DNA of 64,000 nucleotides from a bacterium 1xD42-67 (GTDB lineage: Bacteria; Bacillota; Clostridia; Oscillospirales; Oscillospiraceae), in contig RAYO01000005.1 in the NCBI GenBank assembly GCA_003612335.1, positions 1 to 64,000 of the forward strand, in the 5' to 3' direction. The notes beneath the pieces are model-generated. The model searched no databases. It worked only from the letters and a program-made list of their open reading frames with translations, and had not been told where the DNA came from. Positions within the stretch are counted from its first letter, which is position 1. Each line of letters starts with the position of its first letter. The position numbers were made by a program, and so were the translations under genes. Below are positions 24,255 through 31,995 of this stretch, in pieces.

Positions 24255-25457
24255 ATGACCGAACAGAACCGACAGCGGGCGGTCCGCCTCTTCGTGGCGG
24301 TACTGGCCCTCACCGCCCTGGCCAACGGCCTGGGCAATAATATCCTTTCCAACTATTTCAACGAGGTCTTCCACATCGACTCCGTCCAGCGGGGATTCAT
24401 CGAGATCCCCCGGGAGAGCCCCGGCATCCTGTGCATGGTGCTGGTGGCCGCTCTGGGCTTCCTGGGCAACCTGTGGATGTCCGTCGCGGCCCAGGCCCTG
24501 GTGCTGGTGGGCTTCATCGTCATGGGCTGGATGTCTCCGGGCTATGGGACCATGCTGGTGTCCATGTTCATCCACTCCCTGGGGATGCACCTGTTCATGC
24601 CCCTCAACGACGCGGTCTCCATGGACCTGGCGGAGAAGGACAAGGTGGGGGCGACTTTTGGGAAGTTCAAAGGGGTCACCACCCTGTTCAACATGGCGGC
24701 GGCGGTGATGGTGTTCTTCGGCTTCCGGACGGGTTTCTTCAGCTTCCAGACCAGGACGATCCTGCCCTTCGCCATCGGGGGGATCGCCACCGCCGGGGCG
24801 GTGGTCCTGCTGGCGGTGATGGCACTGTCCGTGCCCCGGAAGGACGCGGTGAAGAACCACGCGCTGCTCTTCCGGAAGCGCTACATGCCCTATTACATGG
24901 TCACCCTGGCCTACGGCTGTCAGAAGCGGATCAAGATCGTCTTCGCCCCCTGGGTGATCATCGACCTGCTGGGGCAGGGGGCGGATACCGTGGCCCTGCT
25001 CACCATCGTCACCCACCTGGCGGGGACCTGGCTGGCCCCCTTCCTGGGCCGGATGCTGGACCGGCTGGGGGTGGCGCGGATGCTGTGGGCCGAGGCGGCC
25101 TATATCGCCCTGTCCTTCTCGACGATGGGGCTGCTGACCGGGATGCTGGCGGCGGGCTCCTTCGACCTGGGGGACTGGCAGACCTGGCTGGTCTTCGGGG
25201 CCTATGTGCTGTGCGTCCTCTTCGAGCAGTTCAACATGGTCCATTCCTATATGATGCGCTCCATCGCCCTGGACCCCTCTGAGGTCGCCCGGACCCTGTC
25301 GGTGGGGCTGAGCGTGGACCATGTGATGGCCATCATCGCCTCCCCCGTCATGGGCATGATCTGGAACGCCTGGGGAGTGCAGTACGTGTTCTATCTGGCG
25401 GCGGGCTCCGCCCTGTTCCAGGTGGCCGCCGCAGCCATGACCAGGGAGAGGCAGTGA
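24255..25457 (+). CDS. MFS transporter
   Basis: This is a 400-aa, 12-helix major facilitator protein. A conserved-looking GNNILSNYFNEVFHID segment follows helix 1, and a DxxxE/Lys-rich segment (MDLAEKDKVGATFGKFKGV) replaces the usual motif A in the helix 4-5 region. AGGAGAGAGG precedes ATG 24255; upstream in-frame starts have no site. The substrate is unknown. It stands alone, followed by the ireB promoter. Confidence 0.82.
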   Translation: MTEQNRQRAVRLFVAVLALTALANGLGNNILSNYFNEVFHIDSVQRGFIEIPRESPGILCMVLVAALGFLGNLWMSVAAQALVLVGFIVMGWMSPGYGTMLVSMFIHSLGMHLFMPLNDAVSMDLAEKDKVGATFGKFKGVTTLFNMAAAVMVFFGFRTGFFSFQTRTILPFAIGGIATAGAVVLLAVMALSVPRKDAVKNHALLFRKRYMPYYMVTLAYGCQKRIKIVFAPWVIIDLLGQGADTVALLTIVTHLAGTWLAPFLGRMLDRLGVARMLWAEAAYIALSFSTMGLLTGMLAAGSFDLGDWQTWLVFGAYVLCVLFEQFNMVHSYMMRSIALDPSEVARTLSVGLSVDHVMAIIASPVMGMIWNAWGVQYVFYLAAGSALFQVAAAAMTRERQ

Positions 25458-25506
25458 CACCGGGGGCCGAGAAATATTTCATTTGTATTAATTTTTCGGA
25501 TAGGGC

Positions 25507-25535
25507 TTTACATGGGCGGAGTTTTGGAGTAGACT
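25507..25535 (+). promoter_or_regulatory. ireB promoter
   Basis: TTTACA (25507-25512) and TAGACT (25530-25535) are 17 bases apart, about 65 bases before the start. Confidence 0.65.
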
Positions 25536-25599
25536 AGAGCCATAGATGTCCGTCCGTGCCGGGGCGCCGGGACGAGATGCTTTTTGGGGAGGTGCTACG

Positions 25600-25851
25600 A
25601 TGGAGGAGATGGATTTCACCCGCAAGTTCAGCTTGGGTGACCAGCGGGATCTGGAGATCAAGACCATCCTGACGACGGTCTATCAGGCCCTGCAGGAGAA
25701 GGGCTATAACCCGATCAACCAGATCGTGGGCTATATCCTGTCTGAGGACCCCACCTATATCACCAACCATAACAACGCCCGGGCCCTCATCCGCAAGGCA
25801 GACCGGGACGAGCTGCTCCAGACCCTGGTCAGATACTATCTGACCCACTGA
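25600..25851 (+). CDS. ireB: IreB-family regulatory phosphoprotein
   Basis: This 83-aa protein is of the UPF0297/DUF965 family. It shows the conserved [19 protein letters not shown]-terminus with Thr7, the region phosphorylated by the Ser/Thr kinase IreK in enterococci (family knowledge), and [27 protein letters not shown] precedes ATG 25600. It probably links PASTA-kinase signalling to cell-envelope stress. Confidence 0.93.
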   Translation: MEEMDFTRKFSLGDQRDLEIKTILTTVYQALQEKGYNPINQIVGYILSEDPTYITNHNNARALIRKADRDELLQTLVRYYLTH

Positions 25852-25864
25852 ACGATGCGCGCAG

Positions 25865-25891
25865 CGGCCCGCCCACCGGCGGGCCGTTTTT
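25865..25891 (+). terminator. ireB terminator
   Basis: A perfect 9-bp stem (25865-25873 with 25878-25886, loop CACC) is followed by TTTTT. Confidence 0.88.
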
Positions 25892-25941
25892 CGCAGAGCG
25901 CCTCCCCCTGGAAGAGGGGAGCTGCCAGAGGAGGGACACAG

Positions 25942-26382
25942 ATGAAGATATTGGTCAGCCACTGTTTTTTGGGGGAGCCCTGCCGGTATGACGGGGCCAG
26001 CTGTCTGGACCGTCAGGTGATCGAGCTCCACGGTGCGGGCCACGAGCTGATCCCCGTGTGTCCGGAGCTCCTGGGGGGACTGGACGTCCCCCGGTCTCCG
26101 GCGGAGATCCAGCCCGACGGGAGGGTGATCGCCCAGGATGGCCGGGACGTCACCGAGGCGTACCGGGCCGGGGCGGAGCGTGCCCTGGCCATCGCCAGAG
26201 AGCACGGCTGCACCGTGGCGGTGCTCAAGGCCCGGTCCCCCTCCTGCGGGAGCGGGGAGGTCTACGACGGCACCTTCACCCGCACGCTCAGGAGCGGCTG
26301 GGGGATCGCCGCCCGTATGCTGGCTGAGGCGGGCATCGAGGTCATGGACGAGGAACACCTTCAGGCGTCGCTGTACCTGTAG
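25942..26382 (+). CDS. DUF523 family protein
   Basis: This 146-aa cytoplasmic protein has the DUF523 cysteine/proline pattern: SHCFLGEPCRYDG near the N-terminus, CPELLGGLDVPRSP and ARSPSCGSGEVYDG. The conserved cysteines suggest metal or thiol chemistry, but the function is unknown. GAGGAGGG precedes ATG 25942. Confidence 0.85.
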   Translation: MKILVSHCFLGEPCRYDGASCLDRQVIELHGAGHELIPVCPELLGGLDVPRSPAEIQPDGRVIAQDGRDVTEAYRAGAERALAIAREHGCTVAVLKARSPSCGSGEVYDGTFTRTLRSGWGIAARMLAEAGIEVMDEEHLQASLYL

Positions 26383-26527
26383 GGGCGGGGATCGCCCGGC
26401 AGCCTGCCCTGCGTCCATATCCGCCCCTGCAGCACCGGCGGGCTGAGTCGTCCTGCCCTATAGCTCCGGCCCTCAAAAATCCATCGAAAACCGTCAGACG
26501 ATAAAAAATTTAGGGCCGGCGGCGGCC

Positions 26528-26556
26528 GTATGAAAGACCTCCCCCCGGAGATACTG
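26528..26556 (+). promoter_or_regulatory. Putative forespore (SigF/SigG-type) promoter of sigG
   Basis: GTATG at 26528-26532 and GGAGATACTG at 26547-26556 match the forespore consensus (GYATA-type -35 and GGnnAnAnTR -10), with a 14-base gap, one short of the usual spacing. The position, 34 bases before the start, fits a promoter. Confidence 0.45.
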
Positions 26557-26589
26557 GAGATACAGTATTCCGGGCGGGAGGTCTTTGTC

Positions 26590-27360
26590 ATGCAGCATAA
26601 GGTAGAGATATGCGGGGTGAACACCGCCAAGCTGAAGGTGCTGAAGAGCAGCGAGACCCAGGCCCTCCTGCGGAAGGCCAAGGCGGGGGACGAGCAGGCC
26701 CGGGAGGAGCTGATCGCCGGCAACCTGCGGCTGGTCCTGTCGGTGATCCAGCGCTTCGCCAACCGGGGAGAGAATGCGGACGACCTGTTCCAGGTGGGGT
26801 GCATCGGCCTGATCAAGGCCATCGACAACTTCAACGTCGACCTGGACGTGAAGTTCTCTACCTACGGGGTGCCCATGATCGTGGGGGAGATCCGCCGCTA
26901 CCTCCGGGACAACAGCGCCATACGGGTGTCCCGGGCCATGCGGGACACGGCCTATAAGGTCCTCCAGGCCAAGGAGGCCTACATGGCCCAGCACCAGAAG
27001 GAGCCCACCGTGGAGGAGATCGCCAAGCTCCTGGGGCTGAAACGGGAGGAGGTGGTCTTCGCCCTGGACGCCATCCTGGAGCCGGTGTCCCTCTATGAAC
27101 CGGTGTGGTCGGACAGCGGGGACACGGTGTGCGTCATGGATCAGGTGAAGGACGACAAGAACAACGATGAGATGTGGGTGGAGCGGATCGCCCTGAAGGA
27201 GGCGGTGAGCCACCTCACCGACCGGGAGCGGAAGATCTTGTCTATGCGCTTCTTCCAGGGCAAGACCCAGATGGAGGTGTCCGCTGAGATCGGCATCTCC
27301 CAGGCCCAGGTCTCAAGGCTGGAGAAGAACGCCCTGCGCCAGATCAGGAAGGAGATGTGA
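26590..27360 (+). CDS. sigG: Sporulation sigma factor SigG
   Basis: This 256-aa sigma-70 family protein directs late forespore transcription. The N-terminal tag KVEICGVNTAKLKVL is specific to SigG orthologues. Region 2 (DDLFQVGCIGLIKAIDNFN, FSTYGVPMIVGEIRRYLRD), region 3 and region 4 (LTDRERKILSMRFFQGKTQMEV and the helix-turn-helix SAEIGISQAQVSRLEK) follow. ATG 26590 is used because GGGAGG sits just upstream and gives the usual length; a 20-residue extension to 26530 has no site. It confirms a spore-forming lineage. Confidence 0.95.
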   Translation: MQHKVEICGVNTAKLKVLKSSETQALLRKAKAGDEQAREELIAGNLRLVLSVIQRFANRGENADDLFQVGCIGLIKAIDNFNVDLDVKFSTYGVPMIVGEIRRYLRDNSAIRVSRAMRDTAYKVLQAKEAYMAQHQKEPTVEEIAKLLGLKREEVVFALDAILEPVSLYEPVWSDSGDTVCVMDQVKDDKNNDEMWVERIALKEAVSHLTDRERKILSMRFFQGKTQMEVSAEIGISQAQVSRLEKNALRQIRKEM

Positions 27361-27386
27361 GAGCGCCCCGCCTGCGGGCGGGGAAG

Positions 27387-27437
27387 CCCTCTCAGTCAGC
27401 CTGACGGCTGACAGCTCCCCCAAAGGGGGAGCCAAGG
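27387..27437 (-). repeat. Structured repeat unit U1 (reverse orientation, partial)
   Basis: Read on the minus strand this gives a hairpin GCTCCCCC/GGGGGAGC, then TGTCAGCC/GGCTGACTGAG. These are hairpins 1 and 2 of the unit found at 27537 and 62385. It lies just after sigG. Confidence 0.7.
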
Positions 27438-27536
27438 CCGTTGGAACAGCAGCAACAGGATAGAGAGCACCATGAGCCTCCTTTTCCCCGCAAGGGGGCA
27501 GAGATGAGGGCCCTCGTCCCGCCCGCAGGCGGAAAG

Positions 27537-27605
27537 CCTCCTTTTGAAAGGAGGTGGCACGCCCGAAGGGCGTGACGGAGGATCGTATTTTGGCGGAGCC
27601 AAAAT
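27537..27605 (+). repeat. Structured repeat unit U2 (three hairpins)
   Basis: Three consecutive perfect hairpins are present: 27537-27554 (CCTCCTTT/AAAGGAGG), 27558-27574 (CACGCCC-GAA-GGGCGTG) and 27587-27605 (ATTTTGGC-GGA-GCCAAAAT). They are followed by GTGCGGAGCAAACAAA. The same order, loops and joining bases appear at 62385-62446 and inverted at 62491-62559, with different but complementary stem bases. The rest of 27361-27653 has no gene. Confidence 0.85.
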
Positions 27606-27653
27606 GTGCGGAGCAAACAAAGCATTGCAGACCTTGTTTACTTCATGTGAAGG

Positions 27654-27869
27654 CTATCTCTCTTTCAATGCCAGAAATCCCTCCTCCGCTTCGGAGAAGC
27701 GCATCGCCAGCAGACTGCACAGGTCAGACGCCTCTCTCGCCTCCGGAGAGCTCAGGCCGTGGGCCTCTACCGCCTTTTCCAGCCCGATCTGCGCGATTCG
27801 AAACTCTGTCCCCAGTGTGGAGAGCTGCTGTCCCAGCTCCAAGAGCCTTGCTTTGTCTTTTTCTGTCAT
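27654..27869 (-). CDS. Small coiled-coil hypothetical protein
   Basis: This 71-aa charged helical protein (MTEKDKARLLELGQQLSTLG) has a good GGAGGG site before ATG 27869 and a strong promoter upstream. It is divergent from the XRE-type regulator, which may control it. The family is unknown. Confidence 0.65.
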   Translation of the reverse strand: MTEKDKARLLELGQQLSTLGTEFRIAQIGLEKAVEAHGLSSPEAREASDLCSLLAMRFSEAEEGFLALKER

Positions 27870-27892
27870 GAGCTATCCCTCCGTTCCATGAT

Positions 27893-27921
27893 ATTATAAC
27901 TCAAACGAGATATATATTCAA
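27893..27921 (-). promoter_or_regulatory. Promoter of the 71-aa gene
   Basis: TTGAAT (27916-27921) and TATAAT (27893-27898) on the minus strand are 17 bases apart. Confidence 0.8.
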
Positions 27922-27986
27922 CCTTTTTCGACGATATCATACGGACCATATGAGCATTAAGATAGAGTTGAGAGAAGGTGATCGCC

Positions 27987-28298
27987 TTGAAAGCCCTTGA
28001 GCGTCTTCAGGAGCTGTTAGCGGAACGGGAGTGGACAGCCTATAAGCTGGCAAAGGAATCCGGTCTGCCGCAGTCGACTATCACAAATCTGTTCAACAGG
28101 AACTACGATCCATCTATCACGACTTTAGAAGCGATATGCGGCGGGCTGGGCATCACGATGAGCCAGTTCTTCGCAGAAGGGGAGCTGGTGGAGCTGTCGG
28201 AGGAGCAGTACCAGTTTTTCAGCGACTGGGCCGTGCTGAGCCCAGAGGACAAGCTGCTGATCGCTCAGCTGGTGAAAAAACTGAAAACGGCGAAATAA
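27987..28298 (+). CDS. XRE-family helix-turn-helix regulator
   Basis: This 103-aa protein carries a Cro/C1-type helix-turn-helix (WTAYKLAKESGLPQSTITNLF, then ITTLEAICGGLGITMSQFF). The TTG start at 27987 is preferred because AGAAGGTG is correctly spaced; a GTG at 27978 overlaps that site. The C-terminus DWAVLSPEDKLLIAQLVKKL is typical of mobile-element-derived regulators. It probably controls the divergent 71-aa gene or itself. Confidence 0.85.
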   Translation: MKALERLQELLAEREWTAYKLAKESGLPQSTITNLFNRNYDPSITTLEAICGGLGITMSQFFAEGELVELSEEQYQFFSDWAVLSPEDKLLIAQLVKKLKTAK

Positions 28299-28330
28299 GG
28301 CCGCTCCGGGAGGCTCCGGAGCGGCCTTTC
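28299..28330 (+). terminator. Terminator of XRE gene
   Basis: A perfect 11-bp stem (28299-28309 with 28316-28326, loop GAGGCT) is followed by TTTCTCTCT, directly at the stop codon. Confidence 0.85.
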
Positions 28331-28385
28331 TCTCTGCCGCCGCGTTCTCGTCTGTCATCTCTCTCTGAGCGCCGCCCACAGAGCG

Positions 28386-28445
28386 GCACAGTATCAGGGA
28401 CAGTAGCAGTATCAGTGACTATCTCAGTAACAGTTACAGTTACGT
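28386..28445. repeat. Degenerate 6-bp tandem low-complexity tract
   Basis: Imperfect repeats of ACAGTA/TCAGTA/GTTACAG cover about 60 bases between the XRE gene terminator and the DUF6291-like gene. On the minus strand it would encode alternating Val-Thr. The unit varies too much for a CRISPR or a typical minisatellite. Confidence 0.6.
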
Positions 28446-28511
28446 CGCCTTACGTGTGCGGGAACGTACAACTTTCCTCCCTTCCCCCTGTGGGGTGAGG
28501 AGATGATCGAT

Positions 28512-28886
28512 ATGTCAGTGCTGAAAAAGAGTTTTGTGGTCTACTTCGACAGCTATCCGCTGTTGGCTGGTCTGTCCATGGAGCAGCGGGGACTGCTGTT
28601 CTCCGCCCTGATGATCTACGCCGACCGGGTGTGGCGGGACCAGGACGCCAGCCTGGAGGAGGTGCTGGAGGGCTTCCCCAAGCTCTCACCGGAGGCGCGG
28701 ATGGCCTGCGGCTTCATGGGGGCGGCGGTCTGCCGGGACACGCTGGCCTGGCTGGATAAGCGGGAGCGGCGGCAGCAGAGGAGACAGGAGGGGGCGGTCT
28801 CCTCTGCCGAGCAGGACCGGCGGGCCCGGGAGGACATGGAGCGGACCCGGCGGCTGATGGAGGAGATGAAGGAAGGCCCCCTCTGA
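28512..28886 (+). CDS. DUF6291-like protein (phage/ICE type)
   Basis: This 124-aa protein opens with VLKKSFVVYFDSYPLLAGLS and GLLFSALMIYADRV, the pattern of DUF6291-type proteins found in prophages and integrative elements of clostridia (family recollection, not searched). The C-terminal half is strongly charged and helical (WLDKRERRQQRRQEG). The start at 28512 fits the GAGGAG site; ATG 28503 is too close to it. It stands near the XRE regulator and may be a remnant of an accessory element. Confidence 0.6.
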   Translation: MSVLKKSFVVYFDSYPLLAGLSMEQRGLLFSALMIYADRVWRDQDASLEEVLEGFPKLSPEARMACGFMGAAVCRDTLAWLDKRERRQQRRQEGAVSSAEQDRRAREDMERTRRLMEEMKEGPL

Positions 28887-28898
28887 GAGGGGGCCTTC
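28872..28898. terminator. Convergent terminator overlapping a stop codon
   Basis: A perfect 12-bp stem (28872-28883 with 28887-28898) has the TGA stop of the plus-strand gene as its three-base loop. It separates that gene from the convergent ZIP transporter gene. T tracts are short. Confidence 0.6.
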
Positions 28899-28904
28899 GT
28901 CGAG

Positions 28905-29687
28905 TCAGCCCAGAGCCACGTCCAGGATCATCATGAGGAGGAAGCCGGTCATGACCCCCAGAGTGCCCGAGTGGCCCCCCTGGGACAGGTTGGCCTCGGG
29001 GATGAGCTCCTCCACCACCACATAGAGCATGGCTCCGGCGGCGAAGGAGAGCAGCCAGGGGAGGACCAGCTGGACCGACCCGGCGATCAGCACGGTGAGC
29101 AGGGCGAAGACGGGCTCCACCACGCCGGAGGCCGCTCCGATGAGGAAGGCTCTCCCCTTGCCCATCCCCTCCTGATAGAGGGGCAGGGAGATCGCCGCCC
29201 CTTCGGGGAAGTTCTGGATCCCGATGCCGACGGCCAGGGCGGTGGAGGCGGTGAGGAGGGCGGCGTCGCCGTTCTGGGCGGCCAGGGCGAAGGACACCCC
29301 CACCGCCATCCCCTCGGGGATGTTATGGAGGGTGACGGCCAGCACCAGCAGGGCGGTGCGGCTGGGGGAGGCCCCCCGATGGAAGGATTCCGGGCCAAGG
29401 TGGGGGAGGAGATAGTCCATGAGCAGCAGGAAGCCGATGCCCAGGACCGACCCTCCGGCGGCGGGGAGCCAGCCCGTCTGGCCCAGCTCCTCCGCCTTCT
29501 CGATGGCGGGGATGAGCAGCGACCACATGCTGGCGGCGATCATCACCCCGGCGGCGAAGCCCAGCATCACCCGGTGGAGCGTCATGGAGGTCTTCCTGCG
29601 GAACAAAAAGACCACAGCGGCCCCGGCGGCGGTCATCAGAGCAGTGAAGCCCGTGCCTCCGGCGGCCCAAGTCAATGCCTGTAACAC
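28905..29687 (-). CDS. ZIP-family metal transporter
   Basis: This 260-aa membrane protein imports divalent metal, probably zinc or iron. Helix 4 carries HNIPEGMAVG (residues 121-130) and helix 5 carries IQNFPEGAAIS (158-168), the binuclear metal centre of the ZIP family. Helices 1-8 are visible. The start is GTG 29687, with only a weak upstream AAAGGG, so the start is less certain. It lies 100 bases downstream of buk on the same strand but is functionally unrelated. Confidence 0.9.
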   Translation of the reverse strand: MLQALTWAAGGTGFTALMTAAGAAVVFLFRRKTSMTLHRVMLGFAAGVMIAASMWSLLIPAIEKAEELGQTGWLPAAGGSVLGIGFLLLMDYLLPHLGPESFHRGASPSRTALLVLAVTLHNIPEGMAVGVSFALAAQNGDAALLTASTALAVGIGIQNFPEGAAISLPLYQEGMGKGRAFLIGAASGVVEPVFALLTVLIAGSVQLVLPWLLSFAAGAMLYVVVEELIPEANLSQGGHSGTLGVMTGFLLMMILDVALG

Positions 29688-29787
29688 GATGTAAAGACCC
29701 TTTCTGGAAGGCTCGCAGGCGGCGCCTGTACGGTCGCTTCCAGACTAGGCTATGTATGGGGACAAGGCGGGGTGAGCGCCGCGCCCG

Positions 29788-30879
29788 TCACCGCCCCTGG
29801 ACCATGGGACAGACGGGACTGAACCGGCGGGCCGTCTCCTCCCCCCGGAGCAGGCGCAGGCCGCCCAGGGCCAGGGCCTCCATCTCGTTCTCTCCGGGGA
29901 GGACCACCACCCGGCACAGGGCGTGGAGGTATTCGATGACCATCCCGGTGAGCATCTTGGAGTTGGCCAGCCCGCCGGTGAGGATGACGGCGTCGATCAG
30001 CTCCTTGAAGCAGGCCAGCATGGTGCCGATCCCCTTGGCGATCTGGAGGGCCTGGGCCTGGTAGACCAGGGCGGCCCACTCGTCCCCCTGGGCGATCCGC
30101 CGCTCCACCTCCTGGCAGTCGTGGGTGCCCAGCAGGGCGGACATGCCCCCCTCGCCCCGGAGCTTCTTGGTCATCTCCGCCTTGGTGTATCTGCCCGAAT
30201 AGCACATGTCCAGCACATAGAGCATGTTCAGGCTGCCTCCCCGGTCGGGGGAGAAGGGGCCGGCGTCGTCAGACACCGAGTCGATGATCCGCCCGTGGCT
30301 GTGGGCGGACACCGAGATCCCGCCCCCCAGATGGGCCACCACCAGGTTCATGTCCTCATACCTGCGGCCCATGGCCTGGGCGTATTTGTGGCTGGTGGCC
30401 CTGGCGTTGAGGACATGGCAGAAGCTGGTGCGGGTGACCTCCTTGAAGCCGGTGACCCGGGCCTCGGGGAGGAGCTCGTCGCTGGTGACGGCGTCGTAGA
30501 TATAGGCGGGGATGCCCAGGGGCTCGGCGAATTCCCGGGCCATCAGCCCCCCTAGGTTGGAGGCGTGGTCGAAGACGGTGTGGTGGAGCAGGCAGTCGGT
30601 GAGGGCCTCGTCCACCAGGTAGCCCCCGGAGACGATATTGGGGATGATGCCCCCCCGGCCTACCACGGCGGACAGGCCGGACAGGTCGTAGCCCTCCAGA
30701 GCCAGCCAGCTGCGCACCATGCCCACCCGGTAGTCCAGCTGGTCGCTGAGGACGGGGTAGGGGGCCAGGTCCGGGTTGGTGTGGACCATGCTCCGGACCA
30801 TGAGAGGGCGCTCGTCCCGGTAGACCGCCGCCTTGGTGCTGGTGGAGCCGGGGTTCAGGACCAAGATATCGTATGACAT
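29788..30879 (-). CDS. buk: Butyrate kinase
   Basis: This enzyme converts butyryl phosphate and ADP to butyrate and ATP, 363 aa. It is an acetokinase-superfamily protein: ILVLNPGSTSTKAAVY (N-terminal phosphate loop), VGRGGIIPNIVSGGY, NARATSHKYA and VVAHLGGGISVSAHSHGRI near residue 184 separate butyrate from acetate kinase. It follows ptb with a nine-base gap. The pair gives terminal butyrate formation with ATP yield, but a branched-chain acyl substrate is also possible. Confidence 0.92.
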   Translation of the reverse strand: MSYDILVLNPGSTSTKAAVYRDERPLMVRSMVHTNPDLAPYPVLSDQLDYRVGMVRSWLALEGYDLSGLSAVVGRGGIIPNIVSGGYLVDEALTDCLLHHTVFDHASNLGGLMAREFAEPLGIPAYIYDAVTSDELLPEARVTGFKEVTRTSFCHVLNARATSHKYAQAMGRRYEDMNLVVAHLGGGISVSAHSHGRIIDSVSDDAGPFSPDRGGSLNMLYVLDMCYSGRYTKAEMTKKLRGEGGMSALLGTHDCQEVERRIAQGDEWAALVYQAQALQIAKGIGTMLACFKELIDAVILTGGLANSKMLTGMVIEYLHALCRVVVLPGENEMEALALGGLRLLRGEETARRFSPVCPMVQGR

Positions 30880-30888
30880 AGTGACCTC

Positions 30889-31788
30889 CTAATCCATGGC
30901 CGCGCAGATCATGATCGACCAGTATTTCTCCGCCGCCGTGGCCCCCCGGGAGTTGACGGTGACAGGGACCTTCGCCCCCAGGACCACCCCGGCCATCTCC
31001 CCGCCGGCCAGGCCGTAGAGGGATTTGCCCAGCAGGTTGCCCGCCGCGATGGACGGGGCCAGGAGGATGTCTGCGTCCCCCGCCACCGGGCTGCGGTAGC
31101 CCTTCACCTGGGCGGCCTCTCGGTCGGTGGCCAGGTCCAGGGCGATCGGGCCCTCCACGATGCAGGGGCCGAACTCCCCCCGGTCCCCCTCCGCCTTCAG
31201 GGCGGCGGCGTCCGCCGTCTCGGGCATGGCGGGGCTCACCGTCTCCACGGCGCACAGGGCCGCCGCCTTGGGACGGTCATAGCCCAGGAAGCGGCAGAAG
31301 TCCAGGGCGTTCTTCAAGATGTGGCGCTTCTGCTCCAGGTCAGGGGCCACCACCATGCCGCCGTCGGTGACGTAGAGGAGCTTGTGGTAGCTGGGCACGT
31401 CCAGGATGGCCACGTGGGACATGACCTGGCTGCTCCGGATGCCTGTCTCCTTGTTCACCACCGCCTTGAGGAGGGCGCCGGTGGGGAGCATCCCCTTGAT
31501 GAGCATGGCTCCCTCTCCGGCGCGGATGAGGTCCACCGCCCGGGCGGCGCACTGGGCGTCGTCCCCGGCGTCTGCCACCTGGGCGAGGTCCAGGTCCTCA
31601 CCCAGGTCTTGGGCGATGGACAGGATCTCCTCCCGGCGGCCCACCAGGGTGGGGAGGATGAGGCCGTCCCGCCGGGCGGCGAAGACCGCCTGGAGGGTGT
31701 GTTCGTCATGGGCGGCGGCCACCACTGCCCGTCTGGGGGGCAGGCCGTGGAGCTGGGCCTTCAGGGCGGGGAAGCTGGGGATGACCAT
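30889..31788 (-). CDS. ptb: Phosphate butyryltransferase
   Basis: This 299-aa enzyme transfers butyryl from CoA to phosphate. Features are VVAAAHDEHTLQAVF near the N-terminus, the central LIKGMLPTGALLKAVVNKETGIR and SHVAILDVPSYHKLLYVTD, and the C-terminal DILLAPSIAAGNLLGKSLYG and VTVNSRGATAAEKYWSI, all typical of the PTA/PTB family with the PTB pattern. It is the first gene of the ptb-buk operon, with GGAGG before ATG 31788. Confidence 0.92.
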   Translation of the reverse strand: MVIPSFPALKAQLHGLPPRRAVVAAAHDEHTLQAVFAARRDGLILPTLVGRREEILSIAQDLGEDLDLAQVADAGDDAQCAARAVDLIRAGEGAMLIKGMLPTGALLKAVVNKETGIRSSQVMSHVAILDVPSYHKLLYVTDGGMVVAPDLEQKRHILKNALDFCRFLGYDRPKAAALCAVETVSPAMPETADAAALKAEGDRGEFGPCIVEGPIALDLATDREAAQVKGYRSPVAGDADILLAPSIAAGNLLGKSLYGLAGGEMAGVVLGAKVPVTVNSRGATAAEKYWSIMICAAMD

Positions 31789-31995
31789 AGGGACCTCCTC
31801 CTTCGTATGCGTTCTGGGCGCCGGGATCGATACCGGTCACTTTTTTACTATGATACCTGATATGGGGCGCTTTATCGAGCGCGGTCCGGCAAAGATGACC
31901 TGGAACGCCGCTGGGATCGCCCCGTGACCCGGACAAAACGGATCTCTGCCGTCAGGGACCTTCCCGGCGGACGACAGGGCCCTTTCGGGCCCCGT

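Noticed and set aside
28386-28445. Possible CRISPR-like or minisatellite array of ACAGTA units
   Set aside because: Units are 6 bases, irregular and without spacers; it is low-complexity sequence, and no cas genes are nearby.
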